From contig NZ_FOBF01000002.1 of assembly GCF_900109355.1 (NCBI RefSeq), positions 496,001 through 560,000 of the forward strand: a stretch of DNA of 64,000 nt. Direction: 5' to 3'. This document shows positions 16,212-25,052 of this stretch, piece by piece. The notes beneath the pieces were generated by a model. That model ran no database searches. It worked only from the letters and a program-made list of their open reading frames with translations, and had not been told where the DNA came from. This stretch comes from Nonomuraea pusilla (GTDB lineage: Bacteria; Actinomycetota; Actinomycetes; Streptosporangiales; Streptosporangiaceae). Made by a program: the position numbers and the translations under genes. Positions within the stretch are counted from its first letter, which is position 1, and every line of letters starts with the position of its first letter.

Positions 16212-18112
16212 CGCTTCATCTCCTGTTCCCGCACCGGCAGCGCGGCGCCCTGGGGGTGCCAGCAGGCGACGCGCCGTCCCTCTCCCAGCGTCTCCAGCAG
16301 CGGCAGCCGCTCGCGGCAGCGGTCGCTCGCATGCGCGCAGCGGGGCGCGAACGCACAGCCGCCGGGGACGGCGTCGAGCGCCGGCTGGCGTCCGGGGATC
16401 GTCGCCAGCGGGCGGTCCAGGTCGGCGTCGAGCGTAGGCGTCGCGGCCAGCAGCGCCCTCGTGTAGGGATGCGCCGCATCCACGCGCATGCGGTCGGCGG
16501 CGAGTTCCTCGACGACGCGGCCCGCGTACATCACGAGCACGCGCTCGCAGAAAGCCGAGATCACCGAGATGTCGTGCGAGATCAGGACCACGGCCGTGCC
16601 GTGCTCGGCATTGACGCGGCGCAGCACGCGCAGCACCTGACGCTGGACGGTGACGTCGAGCGCCGTCGTCGGCTCGTCGGCGACGATCAGGCTCGGGCGT
16701 GTCGTCAGCCCCATCGCGATCGTGACGCGCTGCCGCATTCCGCCGGACAACTCGTGCGGGTGCTGCCTCATCCGTCGGGCGGCGCCCGGGATCCGCAGCT
16801 CGCGCAGCTGCTCGACGGCACGCACGCGCGCCTGCCCGCGCGTCGCCCCGAGGTGCGCCTGCGCGGCTTCGCCCACCTGCCGCTCGATGCGCAGGACCGG
16901 GTTAAGCGAGCTGAGCGGATCCTGGAAGACCATCGCCAGCGACGTCACCAGCAGCCGCCGGCGTTCGCGCTCGGGCAGCTCGCGCGGATCCCGTCCATGG
17001 AGCGCCAGCCGTTCGGCCTGTACGGTTCCAGGCGGTTCGATGAGATCAGCGATCGCGAGTGCCGTGAGGCTCTTGCCCGATCCCGACTCGCCGACGATCC
17101 CGACGCGCTCGCCGGCCGCGACGGAGAAGCTGACGTCGCGGACGGGCGTGAGCGTGCCGCCTTCCCCCTCGAAGGTGACCGAGAGACCGTCGACCTGGAG
17201 GACGGCGTCGGAACCGGCCGCAGACGGGCCGCTCGCGGGGACGGCAGAGGAGGCGGCCGCCGATCGGGAACGACCGCGCCCGGACCGCCGGGCCGGTCGG
17301 ATCGTCTCACCCGCCAGCGCGCCGGCGAGAGCGTCGCCGGTGACGTTGAAGGCGACCCCGGCGACGATGATCGCGATTCCGGGCCCGAGCGCCGCCGCCG
17401 GCGTCACGTAGATGCGATCCAGTCCGGCGTTGAGCAGCGCGCCCCAGTCGTACTGCGGCTCCTGCACGCCGAGGCCGAGAAAGCTCAGCGCCGACAGCGC
17501 CAGCAGCGCCCCGCCGATCGCCATCGCCACCTGCAGCACCAGCGCGGGCGCGATGTTGGGCAGGACGTGGCGGAGCATCAGCCGCGGCAGCGAGATCCCC
17601 GTCATGCGGGCGGCGGCGACGTACTCGGAACCGGCGACCTGCGCCGCGAGCGTCTGCGTCAGGCGCGCGAAGGCGGGCGCGATCGCGACCGCCAGCCCGA
17701 CGACCGCACCCGTCGCGCCGACGCCGGTGATCGTCGCGACCAGCAGCGCGAGCAGCAGGCCCGGCAACGCCAGCAGCAGGCCGATCGCACTGCCGGCGAG
17801 CTTGCCCAGACGCGGGCCGAGCACGGTGGGCAGGAGCCCCAGCAGCAGCCCGAGGCCGCAGCCGAGCCCGGCCGTCAGCAACGCGAGCACGAGGGAAAGG
17901 CGGGTCGCGACCAGCACACGCGCGAGCATGTCGCGGCCGAGGTCGTCGGTCCCGAACGGGTGCGCCCACGACGCCCCTTCGCCGAGCCTTTCGAGGTCCA
18001 CCGCTGCTGCGCGGTCGCCCCAGAGCATCGGCCCCACGAGCGCGAGCGCCAGCAGTACCCCGAAGACGGCGAGCATCGCCACGCGGGCCGGCGAGAGCCG
18101 CTTGCGTCCCAT
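16208..18112 (-). CDS. Fused ABC permease (DppC-like) and ATP-binding protein (DppD-like)
   Basis: 634 residues in two parts. Residues 1 to about 275 are a DppC-type permease: TM1, HPFGTDDLGRDMLARVL (the conserved DppC N-terminal motif), several helices, and the EAA loop (EYVAAARMTGISLPRLMLRHVLPN). An Arg/Ser/Ala-rich linker follows. From about 300 there is a DppD-type ATPase with GESGSGKSLTA, ELSGGMRQRVTIAMGL, LIVADEPTTALD and ISHDISV, and the Cys-rich tail CAFAPRCAHASDRCR. This fusion is known in actinobacteria. It guarantees 1:1 stoichiometry of membrane and motor subunit. Immediately follows the DppB-like permease (1 bp). Confidence 0.92.
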   Translation of the reverse strand: MGRKRLSPARVAMLAVFGVLLALALVGPMLWGDRAAAVDLERLGEGASWAHPFGTDDLGRDMLARVLVATRLSLVLALLTAGLGCGLGLLLGLLPTVLGPRLGKLAGSAIGLLLALPGLLLALLVATITGVGATGAVVGLAVAIAPAFARLTQTLAAQVAGSEYVAAARMTGISLPRLMLRHVLPNIAPALVLQVAMAIGGALLALSALSFLGLGVQEPQYDWGALLNAGLDRIYVTPAAALGPGIAIIVAGVAFNVTGDALAGALAGETIRPARRSGRGRSRSAAASSAVPASGPSAAGSDAVLQVDGLSVTFEGEGGTLTPVRDVSFSVAAGERVGIVGESGSGKSLTALAIADLIEPPGTVQAERLALHGRDPRELPERERRRLLVTSLAMVFQDPLSSLNPVLRIERQVGEAAQAHLGATRGQARVRAVEQLRELRIPGAARRMRQHPHELSGGMRQRVTIAMGLTTRPSLIVADEPTTALDVTVQRQVLRVLRRVNAEHGTAVVLISHDISVISAFCERVLVMYAGRVVEELAADRMRVDAAHPYTRALLAATPTLDADLDRPLATIPGRQPALDAVPGGCAFAPRCAHASDRCRERLPLLETLGEGRRVACWHPQGAALPVREQEMKR

Positions 18113-18113
18113 C

Positions 18114-19064
18114 TCAGCTCTCCCCGATCAGCGAGCGCGGGTCCAGCCGTGCCAGCAGCATGTCGACGACGAAGTTGACCAGCAGCACGATCGTGCCGAG
18201 CAGCAGCGCGATCGCCTGAACCAGCGGGTAGTTCTTCTGCGGGATCGCCTCGACGATCGCCGTGCCCAGCCCCGGCCAGGAGAAGACGTTCTCGACGATC
18301 ACCGTGCCCGCGACGAGGCCGGCGAGCAGCATGCCCCCGACGGTCAGCGTCGCGGTCAGCGTGTTGGGGAGCGCGTGGCGGACGTACAGCAGCCGCCGCG
18401 GCAGCCGTTTGCCGCGGGCGACGCGCATGTACTCCTGGTCGAGCACCTTCAGCGTCTCGACCCTCGTGATCCGGGCGAGAACCGCGATCGGCGCCGCGCT
18501 GACGGCCGCCAGCGGCAGCACGTACGCCGTCCAGCCGCTGGACCCCGTGATCGGCAGCCAGTCGAGCGTCACGGCGAACAGCGCGACGAGCGCGGTCGCC
18601 ATCAGGTACTCCGGCACCGACAGGACGAATCCCGTCGCCAGCGAGAACGACTTCTCGGCGCCCGGCCGGCGCCCGCCGCGCGTCAGCACGGCGATCGCCG
18701 TCCCGAGCGGCACGGCGACCAGCAGCGTCAGGACGAAGGCGGCCAGCGCGAGCCGTAACGTCATCGGGAAACGGTCGGCGATCACCTCGGCGACGGGCCG
18801 GCCGCTGGTGAACGAGCGGCCGAAGTCGCCACTCAGAAGCCCCTCGACGTAGTACAGGAACTGCCGCGGCACCGGCTCGTCGAGGTGCAGCGCGGCGCGG
18901 CGCTCCTGCACGAGCGAGGCCGGCGCGGTCGGGCCGAGCGAGGCGCGCACCGGGTCGCCTGGAACGAGCTGGGTGATCAGGAACGTGACGGTCACCAGCA
19001 CCGCGAGCGAGACGGCGAACCCGGCGGCACGGCGCAGCGCGAAGCGAAGCCAGGGATGCCGCAT
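18114..19064 (-). CDS. ABC transporter permease (DppB-like)
   Basis: 316 residues, six membrane helices. LRFALRRAAGFAVSLAVLVTVTFLITQLVPGDPVRASLG is the DppB/OppB family start. The EAA motif reads EYMRVARGKRLPRRLLYVRHALPNTL, and the C-terminus has the FxWPGLGTAIVEAI and ML.RLDPR signature. It forms the other half of the membrane channel with the DppC part of the fusion. It is spaced 1 bp from both neighbours in the operon. Confidence 0.92.
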   Translation of the reverse strand: MRHPWLRFALRRAAGFAVSLAVLVTVTFLITQLVPGDPVRASLGPTAPASLVQERRAALHLDEPVPRQFLYYVEGLLSGDFGRSFTSGRPVAEVIADRFPMTLRLALAAFVLTLLVAVPLGTAIAVLTRGGRRPGAEKSFSLATGFVLSVPEYLMATALVALFAVTLDWLPITGSSGWTAYVLPLAAVSAAPIAVLARITRVETLKVLDQEYMRVARGKRLPRRLLYVRHALPNTLTATLTVGGMLLAGLVAGTVIVENVFSWPGLGTAIVEAIPQKNYPLVQAIALLLGTIVLLVNFVVDMLLARLDPRSLIGES

Positions 19065-19065
19065 G

Positions 19066-21219
19066 TCAGCCCGCGTCCGGCGCCGCGGTCGGGGTCAGCT
19101 CGGCCTCGAGCGTCAGCGTCCCCGGCGGCGCGTCCGCGGGTGCGAGCGCGCGGAGCCTGCCGCCGGCGGACAGGTCCTGGCCGGCGGAGTGCCCGCCGCC
19201 GCGGCCCTCCCGCCGGCCGGGCTCGACCGCCGACCATGAGCGGACACCGTCGGGCCCGAGCCTCGTCAGCCGTAACGACGGGCCGCCGAAGTAGGCACGG
19301 GCGCGGCCGCTGCCTGGATCGACGTCGGAGTACATCGCGACGCGCAGCGGCGCGACCAGCGGCAGGTCCTCCCCGGCGACGGGCCGGTGCGCGAGGAAGG
19401 CGGCGCCGCCGCCGGCCGCCGCACCGAAGCGCAGCACCTCTCCGAGCGCGGTGCCCAACCCGTGCGGCGTGCCGCGCATCCGCTCGGCCGCCGCGGCGAG
19501 CGCGCGGCGCAGCAGCCCCTCCTGCGCCGGTGTGAGCGCCCTGCCGGCGAGGACGGTGGCGGTCAGCTCCGCTCCCTCCCCCGGCTCGGCCGGCAGGTCG
19601 CACACCTGCTCACGCCACAGCAGCCACCCCAGCGCACCCGGCGAGGTCGCGTGAGCGCGGCCGTCGAACGCCAGCAGCAGCCGCGCGAAGGGGCGGTCGG
19701 CCGCGTCGGGCGGGGTCACGCGCAGCGCCTGCGAGAGTGCCCGCTGCCATGCGGCCGTCTCCGGCCACAGGTCGTCGAGCGCGATCGCGACGGCGTCGTC
19801 GAGGTCCGCCCCGAACGTGCTCGCCAGCAGCTCGACGGCGCGGTCACCACGGGTGTTGGAACGGCCGGGGCGGTCGTTGACGAGCACAGGAGGATAGGCG
19901 GTGAGGTCGATCGCGGGGTAGGGGTGCGGGCCCGTCAGGGTGTCGGGGGCGGTGTTGCAGTTCTGCAGGAAGCCGGTCTTCGAGCCGCGGTGCTGGACCA
20001 GCTCGTCGAGCTCGTACCAGCCCTGCCAGACGCCGGCGGCGTCGTCGGCGTCGAGCGGCACGTTCCTGTCGGGCTGCGCGGGCCTTCGCGGCGCGTGGCC
20101 GGCGCGCACGTACCAGGCGTCGCCGTGGACGTCGGCGGCGACGACGTTCTGGGGCAGGAACACGCACGGCTCGAACGCCGCCTTCAGCTCGTCGATGTCA
20201 CGCGCCCGGTACATCGCCAGAAGCTGCTCGTCGAGTCGCCAGAGATCCTCGGCGTAGGCGGTGCTGACGGCATAGGCGCAGCCGTCCGCGCGGGCGATCA
20301 CCGGCGTGCGGGCGCCGTTCAGCTCGACCGTCTCGACGACGACCTCAAGCGGCTCGGCCCGTCCTGCCACCGCGATCCACTCGCTGCGCCGGTCGATCTG
20401 GCGCAGCTCGCCGTCGCACCGCCACGCCAGCTCGTCGTGGGGCTCGACGCGGATGCGGTAGGCGTCCGAGACGGCCGGCCCTCCGGTCGTCAGCCCCCAC
20501 GCGCAGTGCGCGCCGTGGCCGATGAGCGGCAGCAGGGTGCCGGCCGCGACGACCCCCGTGATCGACAGCTCGCCGGCGCGTGCGACGACCTCGTGGCCGG
20601 CGAACCCTCCGCGCGGCATGGCCGCCGCGATCCACGCCGGCGGGGGCACGAACTCCCCGAACAGCCCGCCGAGCGGCAGGTGCGGGTCGCTCAGCAGGTA
20701 GGTCGCGCCGTCGGCGGTCCGCTGCGGAAGCAGCGCCCAGGCGTTGGAGCCGCGCTCCACCGCGGGGGCGGACCCGATCCCGGCCGCGGCGAGGACGGCG
20801 CGGCCGTCCGCGGTCGCCCAGTGCTGCACGAGCGCCCGCATCGCGGCGATCGGCAGCGCCGGCTCCAACGGCGGCGCCCACGCCGGAACCTCTCCGGGGT
20901 GATCCCGCAGATAGCGGTCGATGCCGGCGACGAAGGCGGCGTAACGCGCCCGCATGGCCGGTGCGGCCCGCGCGTAGTCGGCACGCGCCTGCGCGAGGTA
21001 GCCCCAGCGAAGCGCCTCGGTGTCACGCTCCAGCGCCGCCTCGCCGAGCACGCTCGACAGCTCCCCGCGCACCAGCTTGTACTGGCCGAGCAGCTCGTGC
21101 AGCAGATCGGAGGCCTGTGCGTAACCGAGACCGAAGAAGATGTCACGCTCCTCCCTCGCGGTGACGTACGCGACGCCCCATTCGTCGCGCTCGATGCGGA
21201 CTGCGCCCTGGGAATTCAT
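19066..21219 (-). CDS. Penicillin-acylase family Ntn amidohydrolase
   Basis: 717 residues from ATG 21219. The alpha-chain part starts VRIERDEWGVAYVTAREERDIFFGLGYAQASDLLHELL, the S45 family opening. The self-cleavage site is ERG-SNAW with nucleophile Ser158, giving a beta-chain of about 560 residues that retains SDPHLPLG and the GLTTGG substrate region. No signal peptide is visible, unlike secreted acylases, so it should act inside the cell on imported material. It lies between a solute-binding protein and permeases and upstream-linked to agmatine deiminase, suggesting hydrolysis of an N-acylated amine brought in by the transporter. The specificity is inferred only. Confidence 0.88.
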   Translation of the reverse strand: MNSQGAVRIERDEWGVAYVTAREERDIFFGLGYAQASDLLHELLGQYKLVRGELSSVLGEAALERDTEALRWGYLAQARADYARAAPAMRARYAAFVAGIDRYLRDHPGEVPAWAPPLEPALPIAAMRALVQHWATADGRAVLAAAGIGSAPAVERGSNAWALLPQRTADGATYLLSDPHLPLGGLFGEFVPPPAWIAAAMPRGGFAGHEVVARAGELSITGVVAAGTLLPLIGHGAHCAWGLTTGGPAVSDAYRIRVEPHDELAWRCDGELRQIDRRSEWIAVAGRAEPLEVVVETVELNGARTPVIARADGCAYAVSTAYAEDLWRLDEQLLAMYRARDIDELKAAFEPCVFLPQNVVAADVHGDAWYVRAGHAPRRPAQPDRNVPLDADDAAGVWQGWYELDELVQHRGSKTGFLQNCNTAPDTLTGPHPYPAIDLTAYPPVLVNDRPGRSNTRGDRAVELLASTFGADLDDAVAIALDDLWPETAAWQRALSQALRVTPPDAADRPFARLLLAFDGRAHATSPGALGWLLWREQVCDLPAEPGEGAELTATVLAGRALTPAQEGLLRRALAAAAERMRGTPHGLGTALGEVLRFGAAAGGGAAFLAHRPVAGEDLPLVAPLRVAMYSDVDPGSGRARAYFGGPSLRLTRLGPDGVRSWSAVEPGRREGRGGGHSAGQDLSAGGRLRALAPADAPPGTLTLEAELTPTAAPDAG

Positions 21220-21386
21220 GCGATCTCCTCGAGAATGTCGGCAGCCGCCTCGACGATCGCGCCGGGCGCGTCGAGGTGGACCATGTGTGAGGCGTCGTCC
21301 ACGACGACGAGCCGGCCGCGCGGCGCGGCCGACGCCAGTCGGGCGTGCGGCGCGACGGCCCAGGCGGTGGCGGGAGAGCGCGTCAC
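21216..21386 (-). pseudogene. Alpha/beta hydrolase C-terminal fragment
   Basis: A 56-codon frame from GTG 21386 ends with RLVVVDDASHMVHLDAPGAIVEAADILEEIA, the catalytic-His end of an alpha/beta hydrolase (D/H of VDDASHMVH). Everything N-terminal of it, including the nucleophile Ser, is gone. The stop overlaps the acylase ATG (ATGA), and the start lies 4 bp after the binding-protein stop, so the stub still couples translation through the operon. Probably the remnant of a full hydrolase gene deleted internally. Confidence 0.6.
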
Positions 21387-21389
21387 GGC

Positions 21390-23003
21390 TCAGCCCTGAC
21401 GCATGCGGATGCTCGTCGGGATGATGTCGAACGCCGTCGTCGTGAACGTCGCGGTCTTCGCCGCCCACCAGCGCTCGTACAGTGCGACCATCGGGACGAC
21501 GTCGGCCGCCTCGAACAGCGCGGCCTCGGCCGCGTTCCAGTTCTCGCACGCCGCCCGTTCGTCGGCCGTCGCGGCCGCTCTGCCGGCGAGCGCCAGGTAC
21601 TCCGGATTGTCGATCGCGCCATAGTTGATCCCCTGCGGCGGCACCGGGCCACTCGCCAGCGAGACGAACTGGGAGGGCACCGCGACGCTGATGCCGAGCA
21701 GCGGGACGACATCCCAGTTGCCGCTCGCGAGCGCCTGTATCGTGACCTGGGCATTTCCGCCGACGATTCCGACGTCGGCGCCGAGCTCACGCCACGCCCT
21801 CACGACCAGCTCGGTCGCCGAGACGAACGCCGGGCCTGAGTCGGAGTTGCTGATCACGCTGAGCCGCAGTCGTGTCCCGTCCTTCTCGCGTACGCCGTCG
21901 GGCCCCTTGGCCCAGCCGGCCTTGTCGAGCAGGGCCGCCGCGGCGGCGGTGTCGAAGGCCGGGATCGCGGCGTTGACGCCCGGCACCGGGCAGGGCGTCG
22001 AGGCCTCGGGCACGACGCTCTGGCCGACGCGCCCGTCCGGCCCGGAGACGATCTTCGCCAGCTGCTCGCGGTCGACCGCCATCGTCAGCGCGCGCCGGAC
22101 GGCCGGGTCGGCCGCCGGCCGCCCCTTCGCCTGGTTGAACAGCATCTGCGTCAGGCCCGATGCGTGCTTCTGCTCGGCGAGCCCGCGCTGCTCCAGCCGC
22201 TTGGCGTCGGCGGTGTTGACGCGCGCGCCGGACAGCTCACCGGCGAGCAGCAGGTTGGCGACCGTGGTCGGGTTCGGCACCACTTCGATCACGACCGTCT
22301 CCGGCTGGCCGGGCTCGTCGTTGGTGGCACCGTCGGGACCCCACCTGTAGCCCTCGCGGCGGGTCAGGGTGTAGTGGTCGCCGGGGACCGCTTCCTTCAG
22401 CACGTAGGGGCCGGTTCCGCTCGTGCCCCGTGCGAGGAGGCCGCGGTCGCGCAGGCCCTCGCCGCAGACGATCGGAAGCGCCTGGATCGTATAGGAGAGG
22501 AAGCTGACGGGTGCTTTGAAGTGGACCGTCACCGTCGCGCGGGCGTCGTCCGCGACGACGGTGTAGTCGCCGGTCGACATCGCTATCGGCAGCCGCGGCG
22601 ACTGCGTCTTCGGATCCTTCAGGGCGTTCAGGTTCTGCGCGACCGTCGTCGCGGTGACAGGGCTCCCGTCGGAGCAGGTGACGTCTCTGCGTAAGGTGAA
22701 CGTCGCGACCGTCGGTGTGATCTTCCAGCTGGTGGCGAGGTTGGACACGACTTCGCCGTCGGGGGAGCTGTCGAGCAGGCTGTCGTAGGCGAACGTGAAG
22801 ATCCGATACGCGTTGTCGGTGACCGTTCTGGCCGGATCGAGATCACCGGGATCGCCCGCGACCGCGTAACGGAACGTGCCGCCCGGGGCGACGGGGCCGG
22901 CTCCTCTCCCCCTGCCGGCGTCGTCCGAGCCGGAGCCGCCGCAGCCCGCGGCGGCGAAGGTCACGGCGCAGGCCAGCAGGAGGACGGGCACGCGAGCACG
23001 CAT
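21390..23003 (-). CDS. Peptide-type ABC solute-binding lipoprotein (SBP family 5)
   Basis: From ATG 23003 (overlapping the agmatine deiminase stop as TGATG; an alternative GTG is at 23015) the protein has 537 residues. [23 protein letters not shown] is a lipoprotein signal with lipobox AAGC. Family 5 features include FRYAVAGDPGDLDPARTVTDNAYRIFTFAYDSLL and ATFTLRRDVTCSDGSPVTATTVAQNL. The protein is anchored outside the membrane and delivers substrate to the DppBCDF-like system. Family 5 proteins bind peptides, nickel chelates, opines and acylated amines; context favours the last. Confidence 0.9.
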   Translation of the reverse strand: MRARVPVLLLACAVTFAAAGCGGSGSDDAGRGRGAGPVAPGGTFRYAVAGDPGDLDPARTVTDNAYRIFTFAYDSLLDSSPDGEVVSNLATSWKITPTVATFTLRRDVTCSDGSPVTATTVAQNLNALKDPKTQSPRLPIAMSTGDYTVVADDARATVTVHFKAPVSFLSYTIQALPIVCGEGLRDRGLLARGTSGTGPYVLKEAVPGDHYTLTRREGYRWGPDGATNDEPGQPETVVIEVVPNPTTVANLLLAGELSGARVNTADAKRLEQRGLAEQKHASGLTQMLFNQAKGRPAADPAVRRALTMAVDREQLAKIVSGPDGRVGQSVVPEASTPCPVPGVNAAIPAFDTAAAAALLDKAGWAKGPDGVREKDGTRLRLSVISNSDSGPAFVSATELVVRAWRELGADVGIVGGNAQVTIQALASGNWDVVPLLGISVAVPSQFVSLASGPVPPQGINYGAIDNPEYLALAGRAAATADERAACENWNAAEAALFEAADVVPMVALYERWWAAKTATFTTTAFDIIPTSIRMRQG

Positions 23004-24112
23004 CAGTTCCCCCACGGGCGAGGCGCGGGAACCTGCTGGGTGATGCAGTGCACGTTGCCGCCGCCCAGCAGCACCTCGCGCGCGGGGACGCCGATCACCT
23101 CGCGTCCGGGGAACAGGTCGCCGAGCTGGGCGACCACCTGCTCATCGCGGCGAGGGTCGAGCAGCGGCACGACGACGCCGCGGTTGGCGACATAGAAGTT
23201 CACGTAGGAGCCGGGCATCCGCAGCCCGAGCCGCCAGGGCTCGCCTTCGCCGCGCCGGTCGATCCCGCGCGCCTCTTCCTCGCTGTAATGCAACGGGCCG
23301 GGCAGCGGGACCTTGTGCACTTCGAGCGGGCGGCCGCGCGCGTCGGTCGCGCGTTCCAGCCGCTCGAGCGCGTCGCGGCTGACCGCGTGCTGCGGGTCCT
23401 GCTCGTCGTCGGTCCAGGTGAGACAGACGACGCCGGGCCGTACGAAACAGGCGAGGTTGTCGATGTGGCCGTCGGTCTCGTCCGCATGGACCCCGGCGCC
23501 GAGCCAGATCACGCGCTCGATCCCGAGGTAGTCCGACAGCAGCCGCTCAAGCTGCTCGCGGGAGCGTCCGGGGTTGCGGTTGGGGTTGAGCAGGCACTGT
23601 TCGGTCGTCAGGCAGGTGCCCTCCCCGTCGACGTGGATCGACCCGCCCTCAAGCACGAACGGCGCGCGGTAGCGATCGCCGCGCTCGATCTCCAGCACCT
23701 TGCCGGCGACCTGATCGTCGGCGTCCCACGGGAAGTAGAGGCCGCCCTCCAGGCCACCCCAGGCGTTGAAGACCCAGTCGACGCCGCGACGGCCGCCTTC
23801 GTCGTCGAGGACGAAGGTGGGGCCGGTGTCGCGGATCCAGGCGTCGTCGAAGCTGAGCTCGACGACGCGAATCGCCGCCGAGAGCGACGCGCGCGCGTGG
23901 CGGAACTGCGCCGCCGAGACCCCGACGGTAACCGGATCGCCGGCGTCGGCGACCGCGTGGGCGACCGCGGCGAAGGCCGCCTGCGCGGGTTTGGCTCCCG
24001 CCCGCCAGTTGTCGGGCCGCTCGGGCCACAGCATCCAGCAGCCCTCGTGGGGCTCCCACTCGGCCGGCATGCGGAAGCCGTCGTCCGCCGGGGTTCCCGT
24101 CAGCGTACGCAT
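23003..24112 (-). CDS. aguA: Agmatine deiminase family protein
   Basis: 369 residues from ATG 24112 ([37 protein letters not shown]), the characteristic AguA/peptidyl-arginine-deiminase opening. [16 protein letters not shown] (Asp for guanidino binding), [29 protein letters not shown] (His general acid) and [11 protein letters not shown] with nucleophile Cys356 complete the guanidine-modifying site. It converts agmatine to N-carbamoylputrescine and ammonia. First gene of the operon that also encodes an acylase and a peptide-type transporter. No N-carbamoylputrescine amidohydrolase (aguB) is in the window, so the pathway is completed elsewhere or the substrate is a different guanidino compound. 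Confidence 0.9.
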   Translation of the reverse strand: MRTLTGTPADDGFRMPAEWEPHEGCWMLWPERPDNWRAGAKPAQAAFAAVAHAVADAGDPVTVGVSAAQFRHARASLSAAIRVVELSFDDAWIRDTGPTFVLDDEGGRRGVDWVFNAWGGLEGGLYFPWDADDQVAGKVLEIERGDRYRAPFVLEGGSIHVDGEGTCLTTEQCLLNPNRNPGRSREQLERLLSDYLGIERVIWLGAGVHADETDGHIDNLACFVRPGVVCLTWTDDEQDPQHAVSRDALERLERATDARGRPLEVHKVPLPGPLHYSEEEARGIDRRGEGEPWRLGLRMPGSYVNFYVANRGVVVPLLDPRRDEQVVAQLGDLFPGREVIGVPAREVLLGGGNVHCITQQVPAPRPWGN

Positions 24113-24152
24113 CGCGCCCCTCTTCTCACCACACACGCTCCCTTTCGCCGCG

Positions 24153-24170
24153 TGACCGATATATCGGTCA
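24153..24170. promoter_or_regulatory. 18-bp perfect palindrome upstream of aguA
   Basis: TGACCGATATATCGGTCA, exact two-fold symmetry, 40 bp upstream of the aguA start. It is the only strong operator candidate in the region shared with the divergent XRE-cupin gene. Confidence 0.65.
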
Positions 24171-24467
24171 GTCGCCGCAGCATACATGCGGCGGATGGCG
24201 GCAGGAAGATGGAAGATTCGTGATTGTGCGCAATATAGTGAGCATCATGGTGATGGCTGACGCCGCTCTCGCACCGCGTTCCGGGCGTCTCCGGGACCCG
24301 CCCGCGGCCTCGGCCGCCCGGCGCCCGCCGACGCGTACGGCGCGATGCGTGACCTCTGGCGTCGGCGGATGCCTCGACATGCAGGCCCCGCCCCGCTTCG
24401 ACACCGTCCTGCGGTGTGCCCTGGCCGGGGGCGCCAAGGGCGCGCGACGGGCCGTACCCTGACCATC

Positions 24468-25052
24468 ATGATGGCAGGCCCCACCGCGACCTCCGGCGAC
24501 GGCACGATCCGCACGATCGGCGACCGACTGCGGCGGCTGCGCGAGCAGCGCGGCTGGTCGGTCCGCGACGCCGCCCGCCGCAGCCAGCTGTCCGCCTCCT
24601 TCATCGGGCTCGTCGAACGGGGCGAGTCGGAGATCGCGGTCACCCGTCTCATGAGGCTCGCCGACGTCTACGCCGTGACCGTCGGTGACCTGCTCGGTGA
24701 CCTGCAGGAGCTGCGCAGCCGACACTGCGTCCCACTCTCCGAGGCGCGTGTGGTCGACGACGACGACGGGCGCGTCACCATCTCCTACCTGCCCGTCCCG
24801 ATGAGGGGGCTGCAGCCGTTCCGCCTGCTGCTGCGGCCCGGGGGAACGATGCGAGGGCTCTCGCACGCCACCGAGGAGTTCCACCACTGCGTCGAGGGGG
24901 CCGCGATGGTGACGATCGACGGTGTGCAACACGCCGTCGCCGTGGGCGACACAGTCCATGTGCCGTCCCAGAAGGCGCACGAGTGGCACAACCCTCACGA
25001 CGTCCCCTGCCTGATCGTCGGCGGCGTCGGACGCGACGGCACAGGACTGTGA
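24468..25052 (+). CDS. XRE-family regulator with cupin domain
   Basis: 194 residues. An N-terminal HTH_3 (TIGDRLRRLREQRGWSVRDAARRSQLSASFIGLVERGESEIAVTRLMRLADVYAVTVGDLL) is joined to a C-terminal cupin (FRLLLRPGGTMRGLSHATEEFHHCVEGAAMVTIDGVQHAVAVGDTVHVPSQKAHEWHN). This PuuR-like architecture commonly controls polyamine or amino acid catabolism. Divergent from aguA across a region with an 18-bp palindrome, so it probably senses the operon's substrate. Its last 58 bp overlap the convergent integrase frame. Confidence 0.88.
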   Translation: MMAGPTATSGDGTIRTIGDRLRRLREQRGWSVRDAARRSQLSASFIGLVERGESEIAVTRLMRLADVYAVTVGDLLGDLQELRSRHCVPLSEARVVDDDDGRVTISYLPVPMRGLQPFRLLLRPGGTMRGLSHATEEFHHCVEGAAMVTIDGVQHAVAVGDTVHVPSQKAHEWHNPHDVPCLIVGGVGRDGTGL

